The notes beneath the pieces were generated by a model. That model saw nothing but the letters and a program-made list of their open reading frames with translations. It made no database searches and had not been told where the DNA came from. Below are positions 37,131 to 46,346 of a stretch of 64,000 nt of DNA, one piece after another. Source of the stretch: Streptomyces capitiformicae (GTDB taxonomy: Bacteria; Actinomycetota; Actinomycetes; Streptomycetales; Streptomycetaceae); the NCBI RefSeq assembly GCF_002214185.1, contig NZ_CP022161.1, positions 10,423,486-10,487,485 on the forward strand, in the 5' to 3' direction. Position 1 is the stretch's first letter, and every line of letters begins with the position of its first letter. Made by a program: the position numbers and the translations under genes.

Positions 37131-38094
37131 GACCTCCGCCACTCCGATCGCCGCCACTTCGCGCGAGGGACGCGAACCAGGCGGTATGAGCCCGGCCCGG
37201 CACCGCGCATCGCGGCAGCGCCGTCGATCCGCGCGGCACCTGCCGTCCAGGCTGCTGGCCGGCTCCGTACTGGCCGTGTTCGTGGTGTTCTTCGTGCTGC
37301 CGGTGCTGTGGCTCGTCCTCGCGGCGACCAAGACCGACCAGCAACTGGTCCACGACCATCCACTCTCCTTCGGCTCCTGGCACACGCTCAAGGCCAACTG
37401 GGACGCGCTTACGGCCTTCCAGGACAACGCCATCCTGCTGTGGCTGGGCAACTCCGCGCTCTACGCGGCGATCTCGCTGGTCATCACGCTCTGCGTGGCC
37501 GTACCCGCGGGATACGCCCTGGCGATGACCGAGTTCCGCGGCCGGCGCACCCTGCTGGTCTCGACCCTGGTCGTGATGCTCATGCCGAACGCCACGCTGG
37601 TGGTGCCGCTGTTCCTGGAGATCAACGCGGTGGGCCTGATCGGCACGATGTGGTCGATCATCCTGCCGTACGCGTTCTATCCGTTCGGGGTGTACCTGAC
37701 CTACATCTACTTCACCACCGCCGTGCCCAAGGACCTGCTGGCGGCGGCGCGGATGGACGGCTGCTCGGAGTTCGGTGTCTTCCGTCTGGTGGCACTGCCG
37801 CTGGCGACACCGGTCATCGCGCTCGTGGGCTTCTTCAGCTTCGTCGCCAACTGGACCAACTACTTCCTGCCGTACGTCATGCTCCCCGAGAGTGACCAGA
37901 TGCCCGTCCAGGTGGGGGTCGGCAACCTGCTCAGCAACGTGCCGTCGTTCAATCCGACCGTCGGCGAGCTCGCGATCGAGCGCCCGCAGCTGGCTCTGGC
38001 GACGCTGGTGGCCATCACACCGGTCCTGGTCGTCTTCCTCTTCGCCCAGCGCTTCCTGGTCAGCGGGATGCTCGCCGGAGCCACCAAGGAATGA
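37120..38094 (+). CDS. ABC transporter permease (CUT1, MalG-like)
   Basis: Start at ATG 37120, eleven bases before the upstream stop. 324 residues with an Arg-rich N-terminal tail (RQRRRSARHLPSRLLAG), then six membrane segments. The EAA-type loop is LLAAARMDGCSEFGVFRLVA, with A-A-R/A-x-D-G and the following LPLATPVI. It pairs with the upstream permease. The two permeases and the binding protein make a complete importer apart from the ATPase. Confidence 0.9.
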   Translation: MPIETSATPIAATSREGREPGGMSPARHRASRQRRRSARHLPSRLLAGSVLAVFVVFFVLPVLWLVLAATKTDQQLVHDHPLSFGSWHTLKANWDALTAFQDNAILLWLGNSALYAAISLVITLCVAVPAGYALAMTEFRGRRTLLVSTLVVMLMPNATLVVPLFLEINAVGLIGTMWSIILPYAFYPFGVYLTYIYFTTAVPKDLLAAARMDGCSEFGVFRLVALPLATPVIALVGFFSFVANWTNYFLPYVMLPESDQMPVQVGVGNLLSNVPSFNPTVGELAIERPQLALATLVAITPVLVVFLFAQRFLVSGMLAGATKE

Positions 38095-38173
38095 CGCCCT
38101 GAGCGGGCCCCACCCGCCCGGCCGTCGTCCCCGGCGTGCGCCGTCCCGCCGTCCACCCGAACGGAGATTCCCC

Positions 38174-40186
38174 ATGCCCCACAGCTCTGCCGACCACGCC
38201 CCCGCCGAGGACGCCCCCCGCGACCACCTGGTCCCGCCACCCGAGATCGAGGCGGGGGTGCCGCTGCTGGAACCACCCGGCTGGGCCGTGGCCCAGCGAT
38301 CCCTGTTCGACCTCCTCGACCACGCCTGGCGGCGCTTCGCCCGCGACTTCACCGGCCCGGACGGACGGCTGAACTACACCGGGGAGCTGACCACCCGCGA
38401 CGGTGTGGACGACTTCTACGAGGTGTTCTTCAACTGGCCCCAGCTGTATCTCCTCGGTGGCGCCGACGATCTGCTGACCGCCAGTGAGAGGCACTGGGAA
38501 GGCGTCACCCGGCAACTGACGGAACTGGGCATGCTGCGCGACGAGTACGAGCGCGGCTACGACTGGTTCCACCAGGGCGAAAGCCTGCTCCTGCTCTACT
38601 TCCTGTGCATGGCCGCCCCCGACCGCTGGTCCGAACGCGCCCTGCGCTTCGCCGAGCTGTACGTCGACCCGGCCAAGGGCAACTACGAGCCCGAACACCG
38701 CGTCATCACCCGCCCGCACAACGGCAGCGACCCCGACCGCCGGGGCCTGTTCGACGGCGACGTCTACCCCTGGCTGGAGAAGGAAGCCCAGACGTACGGC
38801 TTCCCGCTCGACTGGATCCCCGAGGCCGGCGGCGGCCCGTACCCCCTCTCGGAGGATCCGCGTCTCGGCGCGCAGATGCGGGACCGGATGGGCGTCGGCG
38901 ACACCGCGGTCAACCTCGCCGCGGCCGGACTCGTCCTCAACGCCTGGATCCTCTCCGGCGAGGACCGCTACCGCGACTGGATCGTCGAGTACGTGGGCGC
39001 GTGGCGCGAGCGCACCGAGGCGAACAGCGGTCTCGTCCCGGACAACGTCGCCCCGGACGGCGTCGTCGGCGGTCTGCTGGAGGGCCGCTGGTACGGCGGC
39101 CACTACGGCTGGTCCTGGCCGCACGGCTGGCACAGCGTTGGCCACGCGGCCTGTGTGGCGGCACTGGCGGCAGCCACGGTCACCGGCGACGACGACTACC
39201 TCTCCATGGTCGCGACCTCACTCGACACCCTCATCGACCGCGGCAAGGTGATGCCCCACACCGAGGCGGACTCCAGTCTGCCCTCCAAATGGGTGGTCGA
39301 GCTCGGCCCGGACGTCCACACGCCCACGCTCCACGTCCCTTTCCGGCACAACGACTCGGGCTGGTTCGACTACAACCCGGCCACACCGCCCGTACCGGTG
39401 GCGCTGTGGCACCACACGGCCTCCGACGCCGACCGGGCCCGGCTGGAGCGGCTGCGTGCGGCCGACGGCATCGACTGGCGCACCGTCCGGCCGTTCCGGG
39501 CCAAGGAGGAGTCCGGGCACGAAAAGGCGTGGTTCGCCTTCCTCGCCGGCGACGACCCCGGCTATCCCGAGCGCATCCTCACGGCCGCCCAGGCGCAGGT
39601 CCGCCACCGCCTGAGGCGCATCGACCGCTACCGCGACCTGGACGTGCCCGAGGCCGACATCCATGTGTGGCAGCTGTGCAACCCCGTGGCCACCGAAGCC
39701 CTCGTCCAGCTGACCTGGGGCGGCCCCCAGGTGCTGTACCAGGGCGGCCTGCAGCAGGCCCGGCTGCGCTACCACGACGCCGAGGCCCGCCGCGCCGGCC
39801 TGCCGCCGGACGTGGCCGCCCTCGTCACCTCCATCGACCCCGAGGCGACCACTGTCGAACTGGTGAACCTCTCCCCCGAGACAGACCGTACGGTGATCGT
39901 CCAGGCGGGCGCCTTCGCCGAGCACACCATCACCGCTGTCCGGTACACGACCTGCACGGACGACGGCTGGATCGGCGACATGTACGACTACGGCCACACG
40001 GAGCCGGTGGTCAGCGAGACGGAGCAGTCCTGTGACAGCGCCTTCCTGACCGTCCGGCTGCCCGCATCCACCCGCATCCGGCTCGTTCTCCGGCTTCGGC
40101 TGCGCGCCAACACCCCCAGCTACCGCACACCGTTCGACACGGCGGGCGACACGTCCGCCCCGGGCACCGAAGGGGAAACCTCATGA
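38174..40186 (+). CDS. Uncharacterised 670-residue protein of the sugar locus
   Basis: ATG 38174 with GGAG eight bases upstream. No signal peptide or membrane span, so cytoplasmic. Residues ~50-480 are helix-rich with many aromatic and acidic residues (VFFNWPQLYLLGGADDLL, YDWFHQGESLLLLYFLCM, GLLEGRWYGGHYGWSWPHGW, GHAACVAALAAATVTGDDD), the look of an alpha/alpha toroid as in six-hairpin glycosidases and lyases. Residues ~540-670 are beta-rich (TVELVNLSPETDRTVIVQAG, TVRLPASTRIRLVLRLRLR), as in their C-terminal beta-sandwich. I recognise no named family. Its stop overlaps the mutarotase start (ATGA), tying it to sugar processing after import; a glycosidase, lyase or epimerase are options. Confidence 0.8.
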   Translation: MPHSSADHAPAEDAPRDHLVPPPEIEAGVPLLEPPGWAVAQRSLFDLLDHAWRRFARDFTGPDGRLNYTGELTTRDGVDDFYEVFFNWPQLYLLGGADDLLTASERHWEGVTRQLTELGMLRDEYERGYDWFHQGESLLLLYFLCMAAPDRWSERALRFAELYVDPAKGNYEPEHRVITRPHNGSDPDRRGLFDGDVYPWLEKEAQTYGFPLDWIPEAGGGPYPLSEDPRLGAQMRDRMGVGDTAVNLAAAGLVLNAWILSGEDRYRDWIVEYVGAWRERTEANSGLVPDNVAPDGVVGGLLEGRWYGGHYGWSWPHGWHSVGHAACVAALAAATVTGDDDYLSMVATSLDTLIDRGKVMPHTEADSSLPSKWVVELGPDVHTPTLHVPFRHNDSGWFDYNPATPPVPVALWHHTASDADRARLERLRAADGIDWRTVRPFRAKEESGHEKAWFAFLAGDDPGYPERILTAAQAQVRHRLRRIDRYRDLDVPEADIHVWQLCNPVATEALVQLTWGGPQVLYQGGLQQARLRYHDAEARRAGLPPDVAALVTSIDPEATTVELVNLSPETDRTVIVQAGAFAEHTITAVRYTTCTDDGWIGDMYDYGHTEPVVSETEQSCDSAFLTVRLPASTRIRLVLRLRLRANTPSYRTPFDTAGDTSAPGTEGETS

Positions 40187-40530
40187 AGCGCATGGCCCAG
40201 ACCATCCGGCTCCGGCCCGAGCGCCGCGAGGAGTACCTCGAACTCCACTCCGCAGTCTGGCCCGGAGTCGAAGCCGCCCTGCACCGGGCGCACATCCGCA
40301 ACTACAGCATCTTCCTCCACGGTGACGCGCTGTTCGCCTACTTCGAGTACCACGGCGAGGACTTCGAGGCCGACATGGCCGCCCTCGAAGCCGACCCCGA
40401 GACCCAGCAGTGGTGGAAGCTCACCGACCCCTGCCAGGAACCCTGGCCCGACCGGGGCGACTCCCGCCAGTGGACGGAACTGACCGAGATCTGGCACCTC
40501 GGCCCGCCCGGCGAAGACGCCACCGTCTGA
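40183..40530 (+). CDS. L-rhamnose/L-fucose mutarotase (DUF718)
   Basis: 115 residues; ATG overlaps the upstream stop (ATGA). The DUF718 dimeric ferredoxin-like fold is clear: IRLRPERREEYLELHSAVWP (His22 proton-transfer residue), ALHRAHIRNYSIFLHGDALF, FAYFEYHGEDFEADMAALEA, and ETQQWWKLTDPCQEPW. These enzymes interconvert the alpha and beta anomers of 6-deoxyhexoses so that the dehydrogenase receives the right form. The lactonase follows 38 bp downstream. The family covers both L-rhamnose and L-fucose, so the sugar is not fixed by this gene. Confidence 0.9.
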   Translation: MKRMAQTIRLRPERREEYLELHSAVWPGVEAALHRAHIRNYSIFLHGDALFAYFEYHGEDFEADMAALEADPETQQWWKLTDPCQEPWPDRGDSRQWTELTEIWHLGPPGEDATV

Positions 40531-40568
40531 CGCGGCCCGCACCAGACCGACCCGACTTGGAACCTGCC

Positions 40569-42003
<1,435 letters not shown>

Positions 42004-42057
42004 TTATGAAGCCCAACCCGACCAGTACGTCAACGGTCTGGGCGCGATTGCTCCGGT

Positions 42058-42384
42058 ACGAGCCGGTGGTCATTCCGACACTCGGTCAGCTCCGGAACAG
42101 GACAGTGCGACGGCCTCTGGATCCAAGTGGACATGGGGCAAACGCAGACCTTCAACAAGATTGGGTTGGATGCCGGCGGCAGTGTCAGCGACTGTGCGCG
42201 GAGCTCAGACGTATACGTATCCACGGATGGAACCGACTGGACCAGGGTTTCTTCCGCAGCGGACGGCCAACGAGCCCACCTCATTTCCTTCCCGACGCAA
42301 ACAGCTCGCTACATCAAGGTCGTCAATACCGGCGATGTCGCGCGTAGCTGGTGGTCAGTCGCAGAATTCAACGTCTACAACTGA
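42058..42384 (+). pseudogene. F5/8 type C (discoidin, CBM32-like) domain remnant
   Basis: The plus frame from about 42058 reads SRWSFRHSVSSGTGQCDGLW, then IQVDMGQTQTFNKIGLDAGG, SSDVYVSTDGTDWTRVSS, and ends TARYIKVVNTGD then WWSVAEFNVYN with a TGA. W-I-Q-V-D-M-G...R-Y-I-K-V...S-V-A-E-F-N is the discoidin carbohydrate-binding fold found at glycosidase C-termini. The catalytic part is missing; a TGA lies in frame at 42007. It may be the other end of the same secreted enzyme family as the adjacent GH32 fragment, but the strands differ. Confidence 0.65.
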
Positions 42385-42390
42385 CCTCAG

Positions 42391-42425
42391 GCAGCCCGCA
42401 GCCCGCAGCCCGCAGCCCGCAGCCC
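42391..42425 (+). repeat. 7-bp tandem repeat
   Basis: Five perfect GCAGCCC units, starting seven bases after the discoidin remnant's stop codon. The 42385-42627 gap around it has no gene. Confidence 0.9.
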
Positions 42426-42627
42426 GCAGCGCCCGGCCAGCCCAGCGGCCCGTCCGCTTACGCATCGCTCAGGCATCGCTCCCGCATACGGTGCCGTTGA
42501 CCAGCGGCGCTCCAGCCAACGAGTGGGGTAATGAGCCGGGGTGACCGGGCGTCAACCGGCGGTCGCTCCCCTCTACCTGAGTGTTCTCATTACCGAGTGC
42601 TTCGGTGAGAGGAGCGAATCAGTCGGA

Positions 42628-43128
42628 TCAGACGGTGTCGTTGAGGTCCTGGGCGTATGTCTCGATGGCCCGCCGGTACTGGCGCACGTAAGGGTCCTCG
42701 CTGGTGGTGGCGACCAGCTTGAGCAGGATCTGCATGGCTTCGTGGTGCTGGTCGGTGTTGAACAGGGCCATGGCGAGGAAGGTCTGCAGGGCACCGTCAT
42801 CGGGGAACTCGGCCGCGCCTTGGCGGAGGGTGTCGACCGCCTGGGTGTACCGGCCGAGTATCCGATAGGTACTGCCGAGGCCGAGGAGAGCTCCGCGGCG
42901 GTCCTCTTCCGACAGCCCTGATCCCGTCAGGCTGCATTCGTAGAAGGGGACAGCCTCCGCCTCCAGGCCCAGCACGTCATGGACCCAGGCAGTCTGATAG
43001 GCCACCTCGGCGTCCCCGGGGTGCTCGGCGGCCAGATCCAGTAACCTCCTCCGGGCCTCTTCGGGATTCCCCTGTCGGCGCAGGCGGATGGCTTCGGCCA
43101 GTAGTTCGTCTCTGGTGTGTCCGTTCAT
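42628..43128 (-). CDS. Tetratricopeptide-repeat protein
   Basis: 166 residues from ATG 43128. Three to four TPR units: LLAEAIRLRRQGNPEEARRR, AEVAYQTAWVHDVLGLEAEA, GALLGLGSTYRILGRYTQAV and ALQTFLAMALFNTDQHHEAM, each with the W/L-G-Y-A-x-A spacing. This is the widespread Streptomyces small TPR protein often found alone. TPRs mediate protein contacts; no partner is evident. The ends of the gene look intact. Not linked to an operon. Confidence 0.85.
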   Translation of the reverse strand: MNGHTRDELLAEAIRLRRQGNPEEARRRLLDLAAEHPGDAEVAYQTAWVHDVLGLEAEAVPFYECSLTGSGLSEEDRRGALLGLGSTYRILGRYTQAVDTLRQGAAEFPDDGALQTFLAMALFNTDQHHEAMQILLKLVATTSEDPYVRQYRRAIETYAQDLNDTV

Positions 43129-43236
43129 GAGTTCATCGTGCCGGGGCGTCGGTGTCCTTGATGTCAGCGGAATGACGTGAGCCGTTCATCGCGGAACGCG
43201 GGCGCGGTGAGGGTGCTCAGGCGATGAAGACCGAAC

Positions 43237-43430
43237 TCAGGCACGGGCCACCGCGGTGCCGTCGTTCTCCATCGGGATAGGGCCTGCGTCACCAGCCGGC
43301 GGCCGGGTGATCCGGACCAGGGTGCTGTGCGGAACCTCCGTGACGAACCGCTCGGCGCACGTGATCGGCTGGAAGTGGTCCTCCTCGCCCCGCACCAGCA
43401 GCTTCGGTGCCGTCGAAGCCGACGGCTTTC
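43237..43430 (-). pseudogene. Alpha/beta-hydrolase C-terminal remnant
   Basis: The minus frame reads PKLLVRGEEDHFQPITCAER, FVTEVPHSTLVRI and later GPIPMENDGTAVARA. The strand L-L-V-x-G-x-E-D (acid of the catalytic triad), A-E-R-F and the H-x-P-x-E-x-D-P-x-x-V-A end match the last 60 residues of alpha/beta hydrolases, but the catalytic His of AGH is replaced by AGP and a few residues are inserted around PPAGDA. No N-terminus was found upstream. Confidence 0.6.
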
Positions 43431-43621
43431 CGGCTCTGCCTTGGTGTATCCGCAGACCAAGGCAGAGGCGGACCTGTGGAGGCACGCCGTCTGCCGATCG
43501 AGCCCGACCTTCCCCACTCCGGAGAGGAGACCGGGTCGGTCGACCTGCGCCAAGGTCCGAGGGCACACGATGCCTGCCGTCGCTCTGGCACCTCTCTGGT
43601 CCCCCGCACGCACAACGGCTT

Positions 43622-44404
43622 TCAGCCGTGCTCGTTGATCCGGTGCAGAAAGGCCCGTGTGCGCGCGTGGTCGGGGTCGGTCATGAGTTTCTCCGGAGGC
43701 CCTTCCTCCAGGATGACGCCCTGGTCGAACATGACGAGGCGGTCGGCCGCGGAGCGGGCGAAGCCCATCTCGTGAGTGACGACGATCATCGTCGTGCCTT
43801 CCTCGGCCAACTCCTTCATCACCTCGACGACCTCCCCGACCATCTCCGGGTCAAGGGCGCTGGTCGGCTCGTCGAAGAGCATCAGGGCCGGCTTCATGGC
43901 GAGGGCGCGAGCAATGGCGACGCGTTGCTGCTGACCTCCGGACAGGGCGGACGGCCGCGCCGACGCCTTGTGGGCGAGGCCGACCCTCGCCAGCAGGGCG
44001 TGCGCCCGTTCACACGCCTCGGACTTCGACAGGCCGAGGACCTTCGCCGGGGCCACGGCCACGTTCTCCAGGGCCGTGAGGTGCGGGAAGAGGTTGAAGC
44101 GCTGGAAGACGAAGCCGATGTCGCGGCGGCGCTCGGCGACGACCTTCGGCCGTTCCTCGACCAGCCGCTCGGAGCCGGGCCGGTATCCCACCGGGCGGCC
44201 GTGTACGAGGATCTCACCCTCGTCCATGGTCTCGAGATGGTTGAGGCACCGCAGGAACGTGGTCTTGCCGGAGCCCGACGGGCCCACGACGACCACGACT
44301 TCACGGGCCATGACGTCCATGGACACGCCGTCCAGGACGCGTACGCCGCCGAAGTGCTTCACCACTCCCCGGGCCGACATCACCGCCGTCGTTGTCGTTT
44401 CCAT
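43622..44404 (-). CDS. Polar amino-acid ABC transporter ATP-binding protein (GlnQ-like)
   Basis: 260 residues. Walker [10 protein letters not shown] (about 42-50), Q-loop [18 protein letters not shown], signature [15 protein letters not shown], Walker [15 protein letters not shown] and switch His in [11 protein letters not shown]. This matches the PAO/HAAT amino-acid subfamily. It is the third gene of a binding protein - permease - ATPase operon on the minus strand; its start follows the permease stop by one base. It powers uptake of a polar amino acid or small peptide. Confidence 0.93.
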   Translation of the reverse strand: METTTTAVMSARGVVKHFGGVRVLDGVSMDVMAREVVVVVGPSGSGKTTFLRCLNHLETMDEGEILVHGRPVGYRPGSERLVEERPKVVAERRRDIGFVFQRFNLFPHLTALENVAVAPAKVLGLSKSEACERAHALLARVGLAHKASARPSALSGGQQQRVAIARALAMKPALMLFDEPTSALDPEMVGEVVEVMKELAEEGTTMIVVTHEMGFARSAADRLVMFDQGVILEEGPPEKLMTDPDHARTRAFLHRINEHG

Positions 44405-44405
44405 G

Positions 44406-45263
44406 TCAGTTCGCTCCCTTGCTGACGAGCGAGTCCTTCTTGACGAGCGAGTCCTCCTCGCGACTGGTGAAGCGGCCCCCGCCGACGAACCGCTCGCGCA
44501 GGGACGGTCTGGCGACCGTGAGGCCGGGGTCCGCGAACTTGCGCTCGATGAAGCGTTGGACGAAGGACCAGACGGTGGTCAGGGCGAGGTAGTAGCAGGC
44601 GACGACGAGGAAGATCTCGAAGGTCTTGAACGTCGCCGAGTTGATCGACTGTGCCGTCAGGAACATCTCCTGCAGGCCGATGACCGACAGAAGGGACGTC
44701 GACTTCATCATCAGGTTGAACTCGTTGCCCAGCGGCGGCACGACGATCCGCAGCGCCTGGGGCAGCAGTACAACCCGCATGGTCAGCGCCGGAGTCATCC
44801 CCAGCGCCTGGGCCGCTTCCGTCTGCCCGGGGTCGATGGCGTCCAGCGCCGCGCGGAAGATCTCCGCCATGTACGCCGCCTCGTTCGCGGCGAGCGTGAT
44901 GATGGCCGCCTGGACGACGCCGAGCAGGACGAAGCCGCCGAGGTCGAGGTCCGTGAACCGGTAAATGCCCGTCGCGGCGAGGCCGTTGTAGACGAGGACG
45001 AGCTGGACGAGCAGCGGTGTGCCGCGCACCAGCCAGACGTAGGTCCGGCCCACCCGGCGCAGGGCGCCGAAGCGGCTGCGCTGAGCGAGGGCGATGACAA
45101 GTCCCAGCACCACGCCGAGGAGTTGGGCGACGACCGAGATGTAGACGGTGCGCCAGAGTCCCTCGAGGAACGTACCGGAGGGCGAGATCAGTTGGTGCCA
45201 GAAGAAGGACCAGTCGAAGCCGGCTCCAGACGCCGACTCGGCGAGCAGCGAGACGTCGGCCAC
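44406..45263 (-). CDS. Polar amino-acid ABC transporter permease
   Basis: GTG 45263, two bases after the binding-protein stop; 285 residues. HisM/GlnP-type permease: [20 protein letters not shown], then [39 protein letters not shown] then EAAQALGM (the EAA loop), and [22 protein letters not shown]. Five membrane segments. The C-terminal tail ([19 protein letters not shown]) is charged and cytoplasmic. It would act as a homodimer or with a second permease encoded elsewhere. Confidence 0.92.
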   Translation of the reverse strand: MADVSLLAESASGAGFDWSFFWHQLISPSGTFLEGLWRTVYISVVAQLLGVVLGLVIALAQRSRFGALRRVGRTYVWLVRGTPLLVQLVLVYNGLAATGIYRFTDLDLGGFVLLGVVQAAIITLAANEAAYMAEIFRAALDAIDPGQTEAAQALGMTPALTMRVVLLPQALRIVVPPLGNEFNLMMKSTSLLSVIGLQEMFLTAQSINSATFKTFEIFLVVACYYLALTTVWSFVQRFIERKFADPGLTVARPSLRERFVGGGRFTSREEDSLVKKDSLVSKGAN

Positions 45264-45265
45264 GT

Positions 45266-46147
45266 CTACTTCCCCTCGATGTCGTCGCCGGTCAGGTTCC
45301 ACTTCTTGAGGATCGAGGTGTACGTCCCGCTCTTCTGCACTGCTGCCAGCGCTTTGGTCAGCGCATCGTGCAGGGCCGCGTTGTCCTTGCGGGTGGCGGC
45401 GCCGACCTTGATGCGGTTGAACGGTTCGCCGACGAACGCGAAGGTGTCCGGCTGCTGCTTCATGACATAGGCGGCACTTTCGAGGGTCGTGCCGTAGGAG
45501 TCGACGAGACCGAGGCGCAGTTGCTGGAGGGCGTCGCTGTCCTTGGTGAACTGTCGGATGTCGATCTTCGCCTTGCCGGCCGCCACGCACTGCTTCGACC
45601 GGTCGTTGAGGTACTGGACGATGGTCGTGCCGGTCTGGCCGGCTGCCTTCCTGCCGCAGAGGTCGTCCGCGCTCTTGATGTCCTCGGCGCTCTTCGCCGC
45701 CACGAGCAGGGTGTTGGAGGCGTACATGTACGGCACGAAGTTCACGACCTTCTCCCGCTCCGGCTTGATGTAGAGCTGGCTGATGATCGCGTCGCACTGC
45801 TTGGCCTGCAACGCCGGGATGATGCCGTTGAAGCTGGTGTTGGCCCACTCCGCGCGGACGCCGAGTTGGGCGGCGAGCGCGTCTCCGAGCTCGATCTCGG
45901 CGCCCACCGGCTTCTGCGACGCGTCGTAGAAGGTCAGAGGGGGCGCGCTGATGTCGGAGCAGTAGGTGATCTGCCCGTCCTTCACCAGGGTGCCGGCGGA
46001 CACCTTGACGGTTGCCGGGACGGTGGGGCCGGAGGTGTCGGCGGCATCGGTGGAACCTCCACAGCCGGTGAGCGTCGCCGCAGCCGCGACAGCGGCTCCG
46101 ACGAGCGCGAACGCCGACCGGGGAGAACAGGGGAGCGACCTGGCCAT
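45266..46147 (-). CDS. Amino-acid ABC transporter binding lipoprotein
   Basis: 293 residues from ATG 46147 with AGGAGTTC-like ribosome site. Lipobox AAATLTGCGG anchors it outside the membrane. The mature part is a family-3 solute-binding protein: ITYCSDISAPPLTFYDASQK, VGAEIELGDALAAQLG, WANTSFNGIIPALQAKQCD, then FVPYMYASNTLLVAAK and a Cys pair (C in DLCGRK and KQC). Ligands of the family are polar amino acids or opines. It is divergent from the gamma-glutamyltransferase gene with a perfect dyad between them, suggesting joint use of gamma-glutamyl compounds. Confidence 0.92.
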   Translation of the reverse strand: MARSLPCSPRSAFALVGAAVAAAATLTGCGGSTDAADTSGPTVPATVKVSAGTLVKDGQITYCSDISAPPLTFYDASQKPVGAEIELGDALAAQLGVRAEWANTSFNGIIPALQAKQCDAIISQLYIKPEREKVVNFVPYMYASNTLLVAAKSAEDIKSADDLCGRKAAGQTGTTIVQYLNDRSKQCVAAGKAKIDIRQFTKDSDALQQLRLGLVDSYGTTLESAAYVMKQQPDTFAFVGEPFNRIKVGAATRKDNAALHDALTKALAAVQKSGTYTSILKKWNLTGDDIEGK

Positions 46148-46196
46148 ACCGAACTCCTTTGCGGATTCGCACTGTTGCGCGGCGAGTAAGTCAATG

Positions 46197-46221
46197 CCAT
46201 AGTCATCGCCATTGACTATGG
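46197..46221. promoter_or_regulatory. Perfect 9-bp inverted repeat, probable operator
   Basis: CCATAGTCA-N7-TGACTATGG, a perfect 9-bp dyad lying 50 bp upstream of the amino-acid binding-protein start and 126 bp upstream of the divergent gamma-glutamyltransferase start. The arms and spacing suit a TetR or GntR dimer; the TetR gene at 48020 is the nearest candidate. Confidence 0.75.
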
Positions 46222-46301
46222 AGTTCCGTGAAACGGGAAGCTAGGCGCGGCGGTCCAGGACTGTCAAGGACTAGCTGTTACAAGGCAGTTAATAGAGGTT
46301 C

Positions 46302-46333
46302 GGTTCAGAGGTTCAGTGGTTCTGAGGTTCACA
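46302..46333 (+). repeat. 8-bp tandem repeat in the gamma-glutamyltransferase leader
   Basis: Four consecutive 8-bp units beginning GGTTC: GGTTCAGA, GGTTCAGT, GGTTCTGA, GGTTCACA, preceded by one extra GGTTC at 46297. It lies immediately upstream of the ribosome site and could be a protein-binding array or an mRNA leader element. Confidence 0.75.
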
Positions 46334-46346
46334 GGGAAAGGGAACG

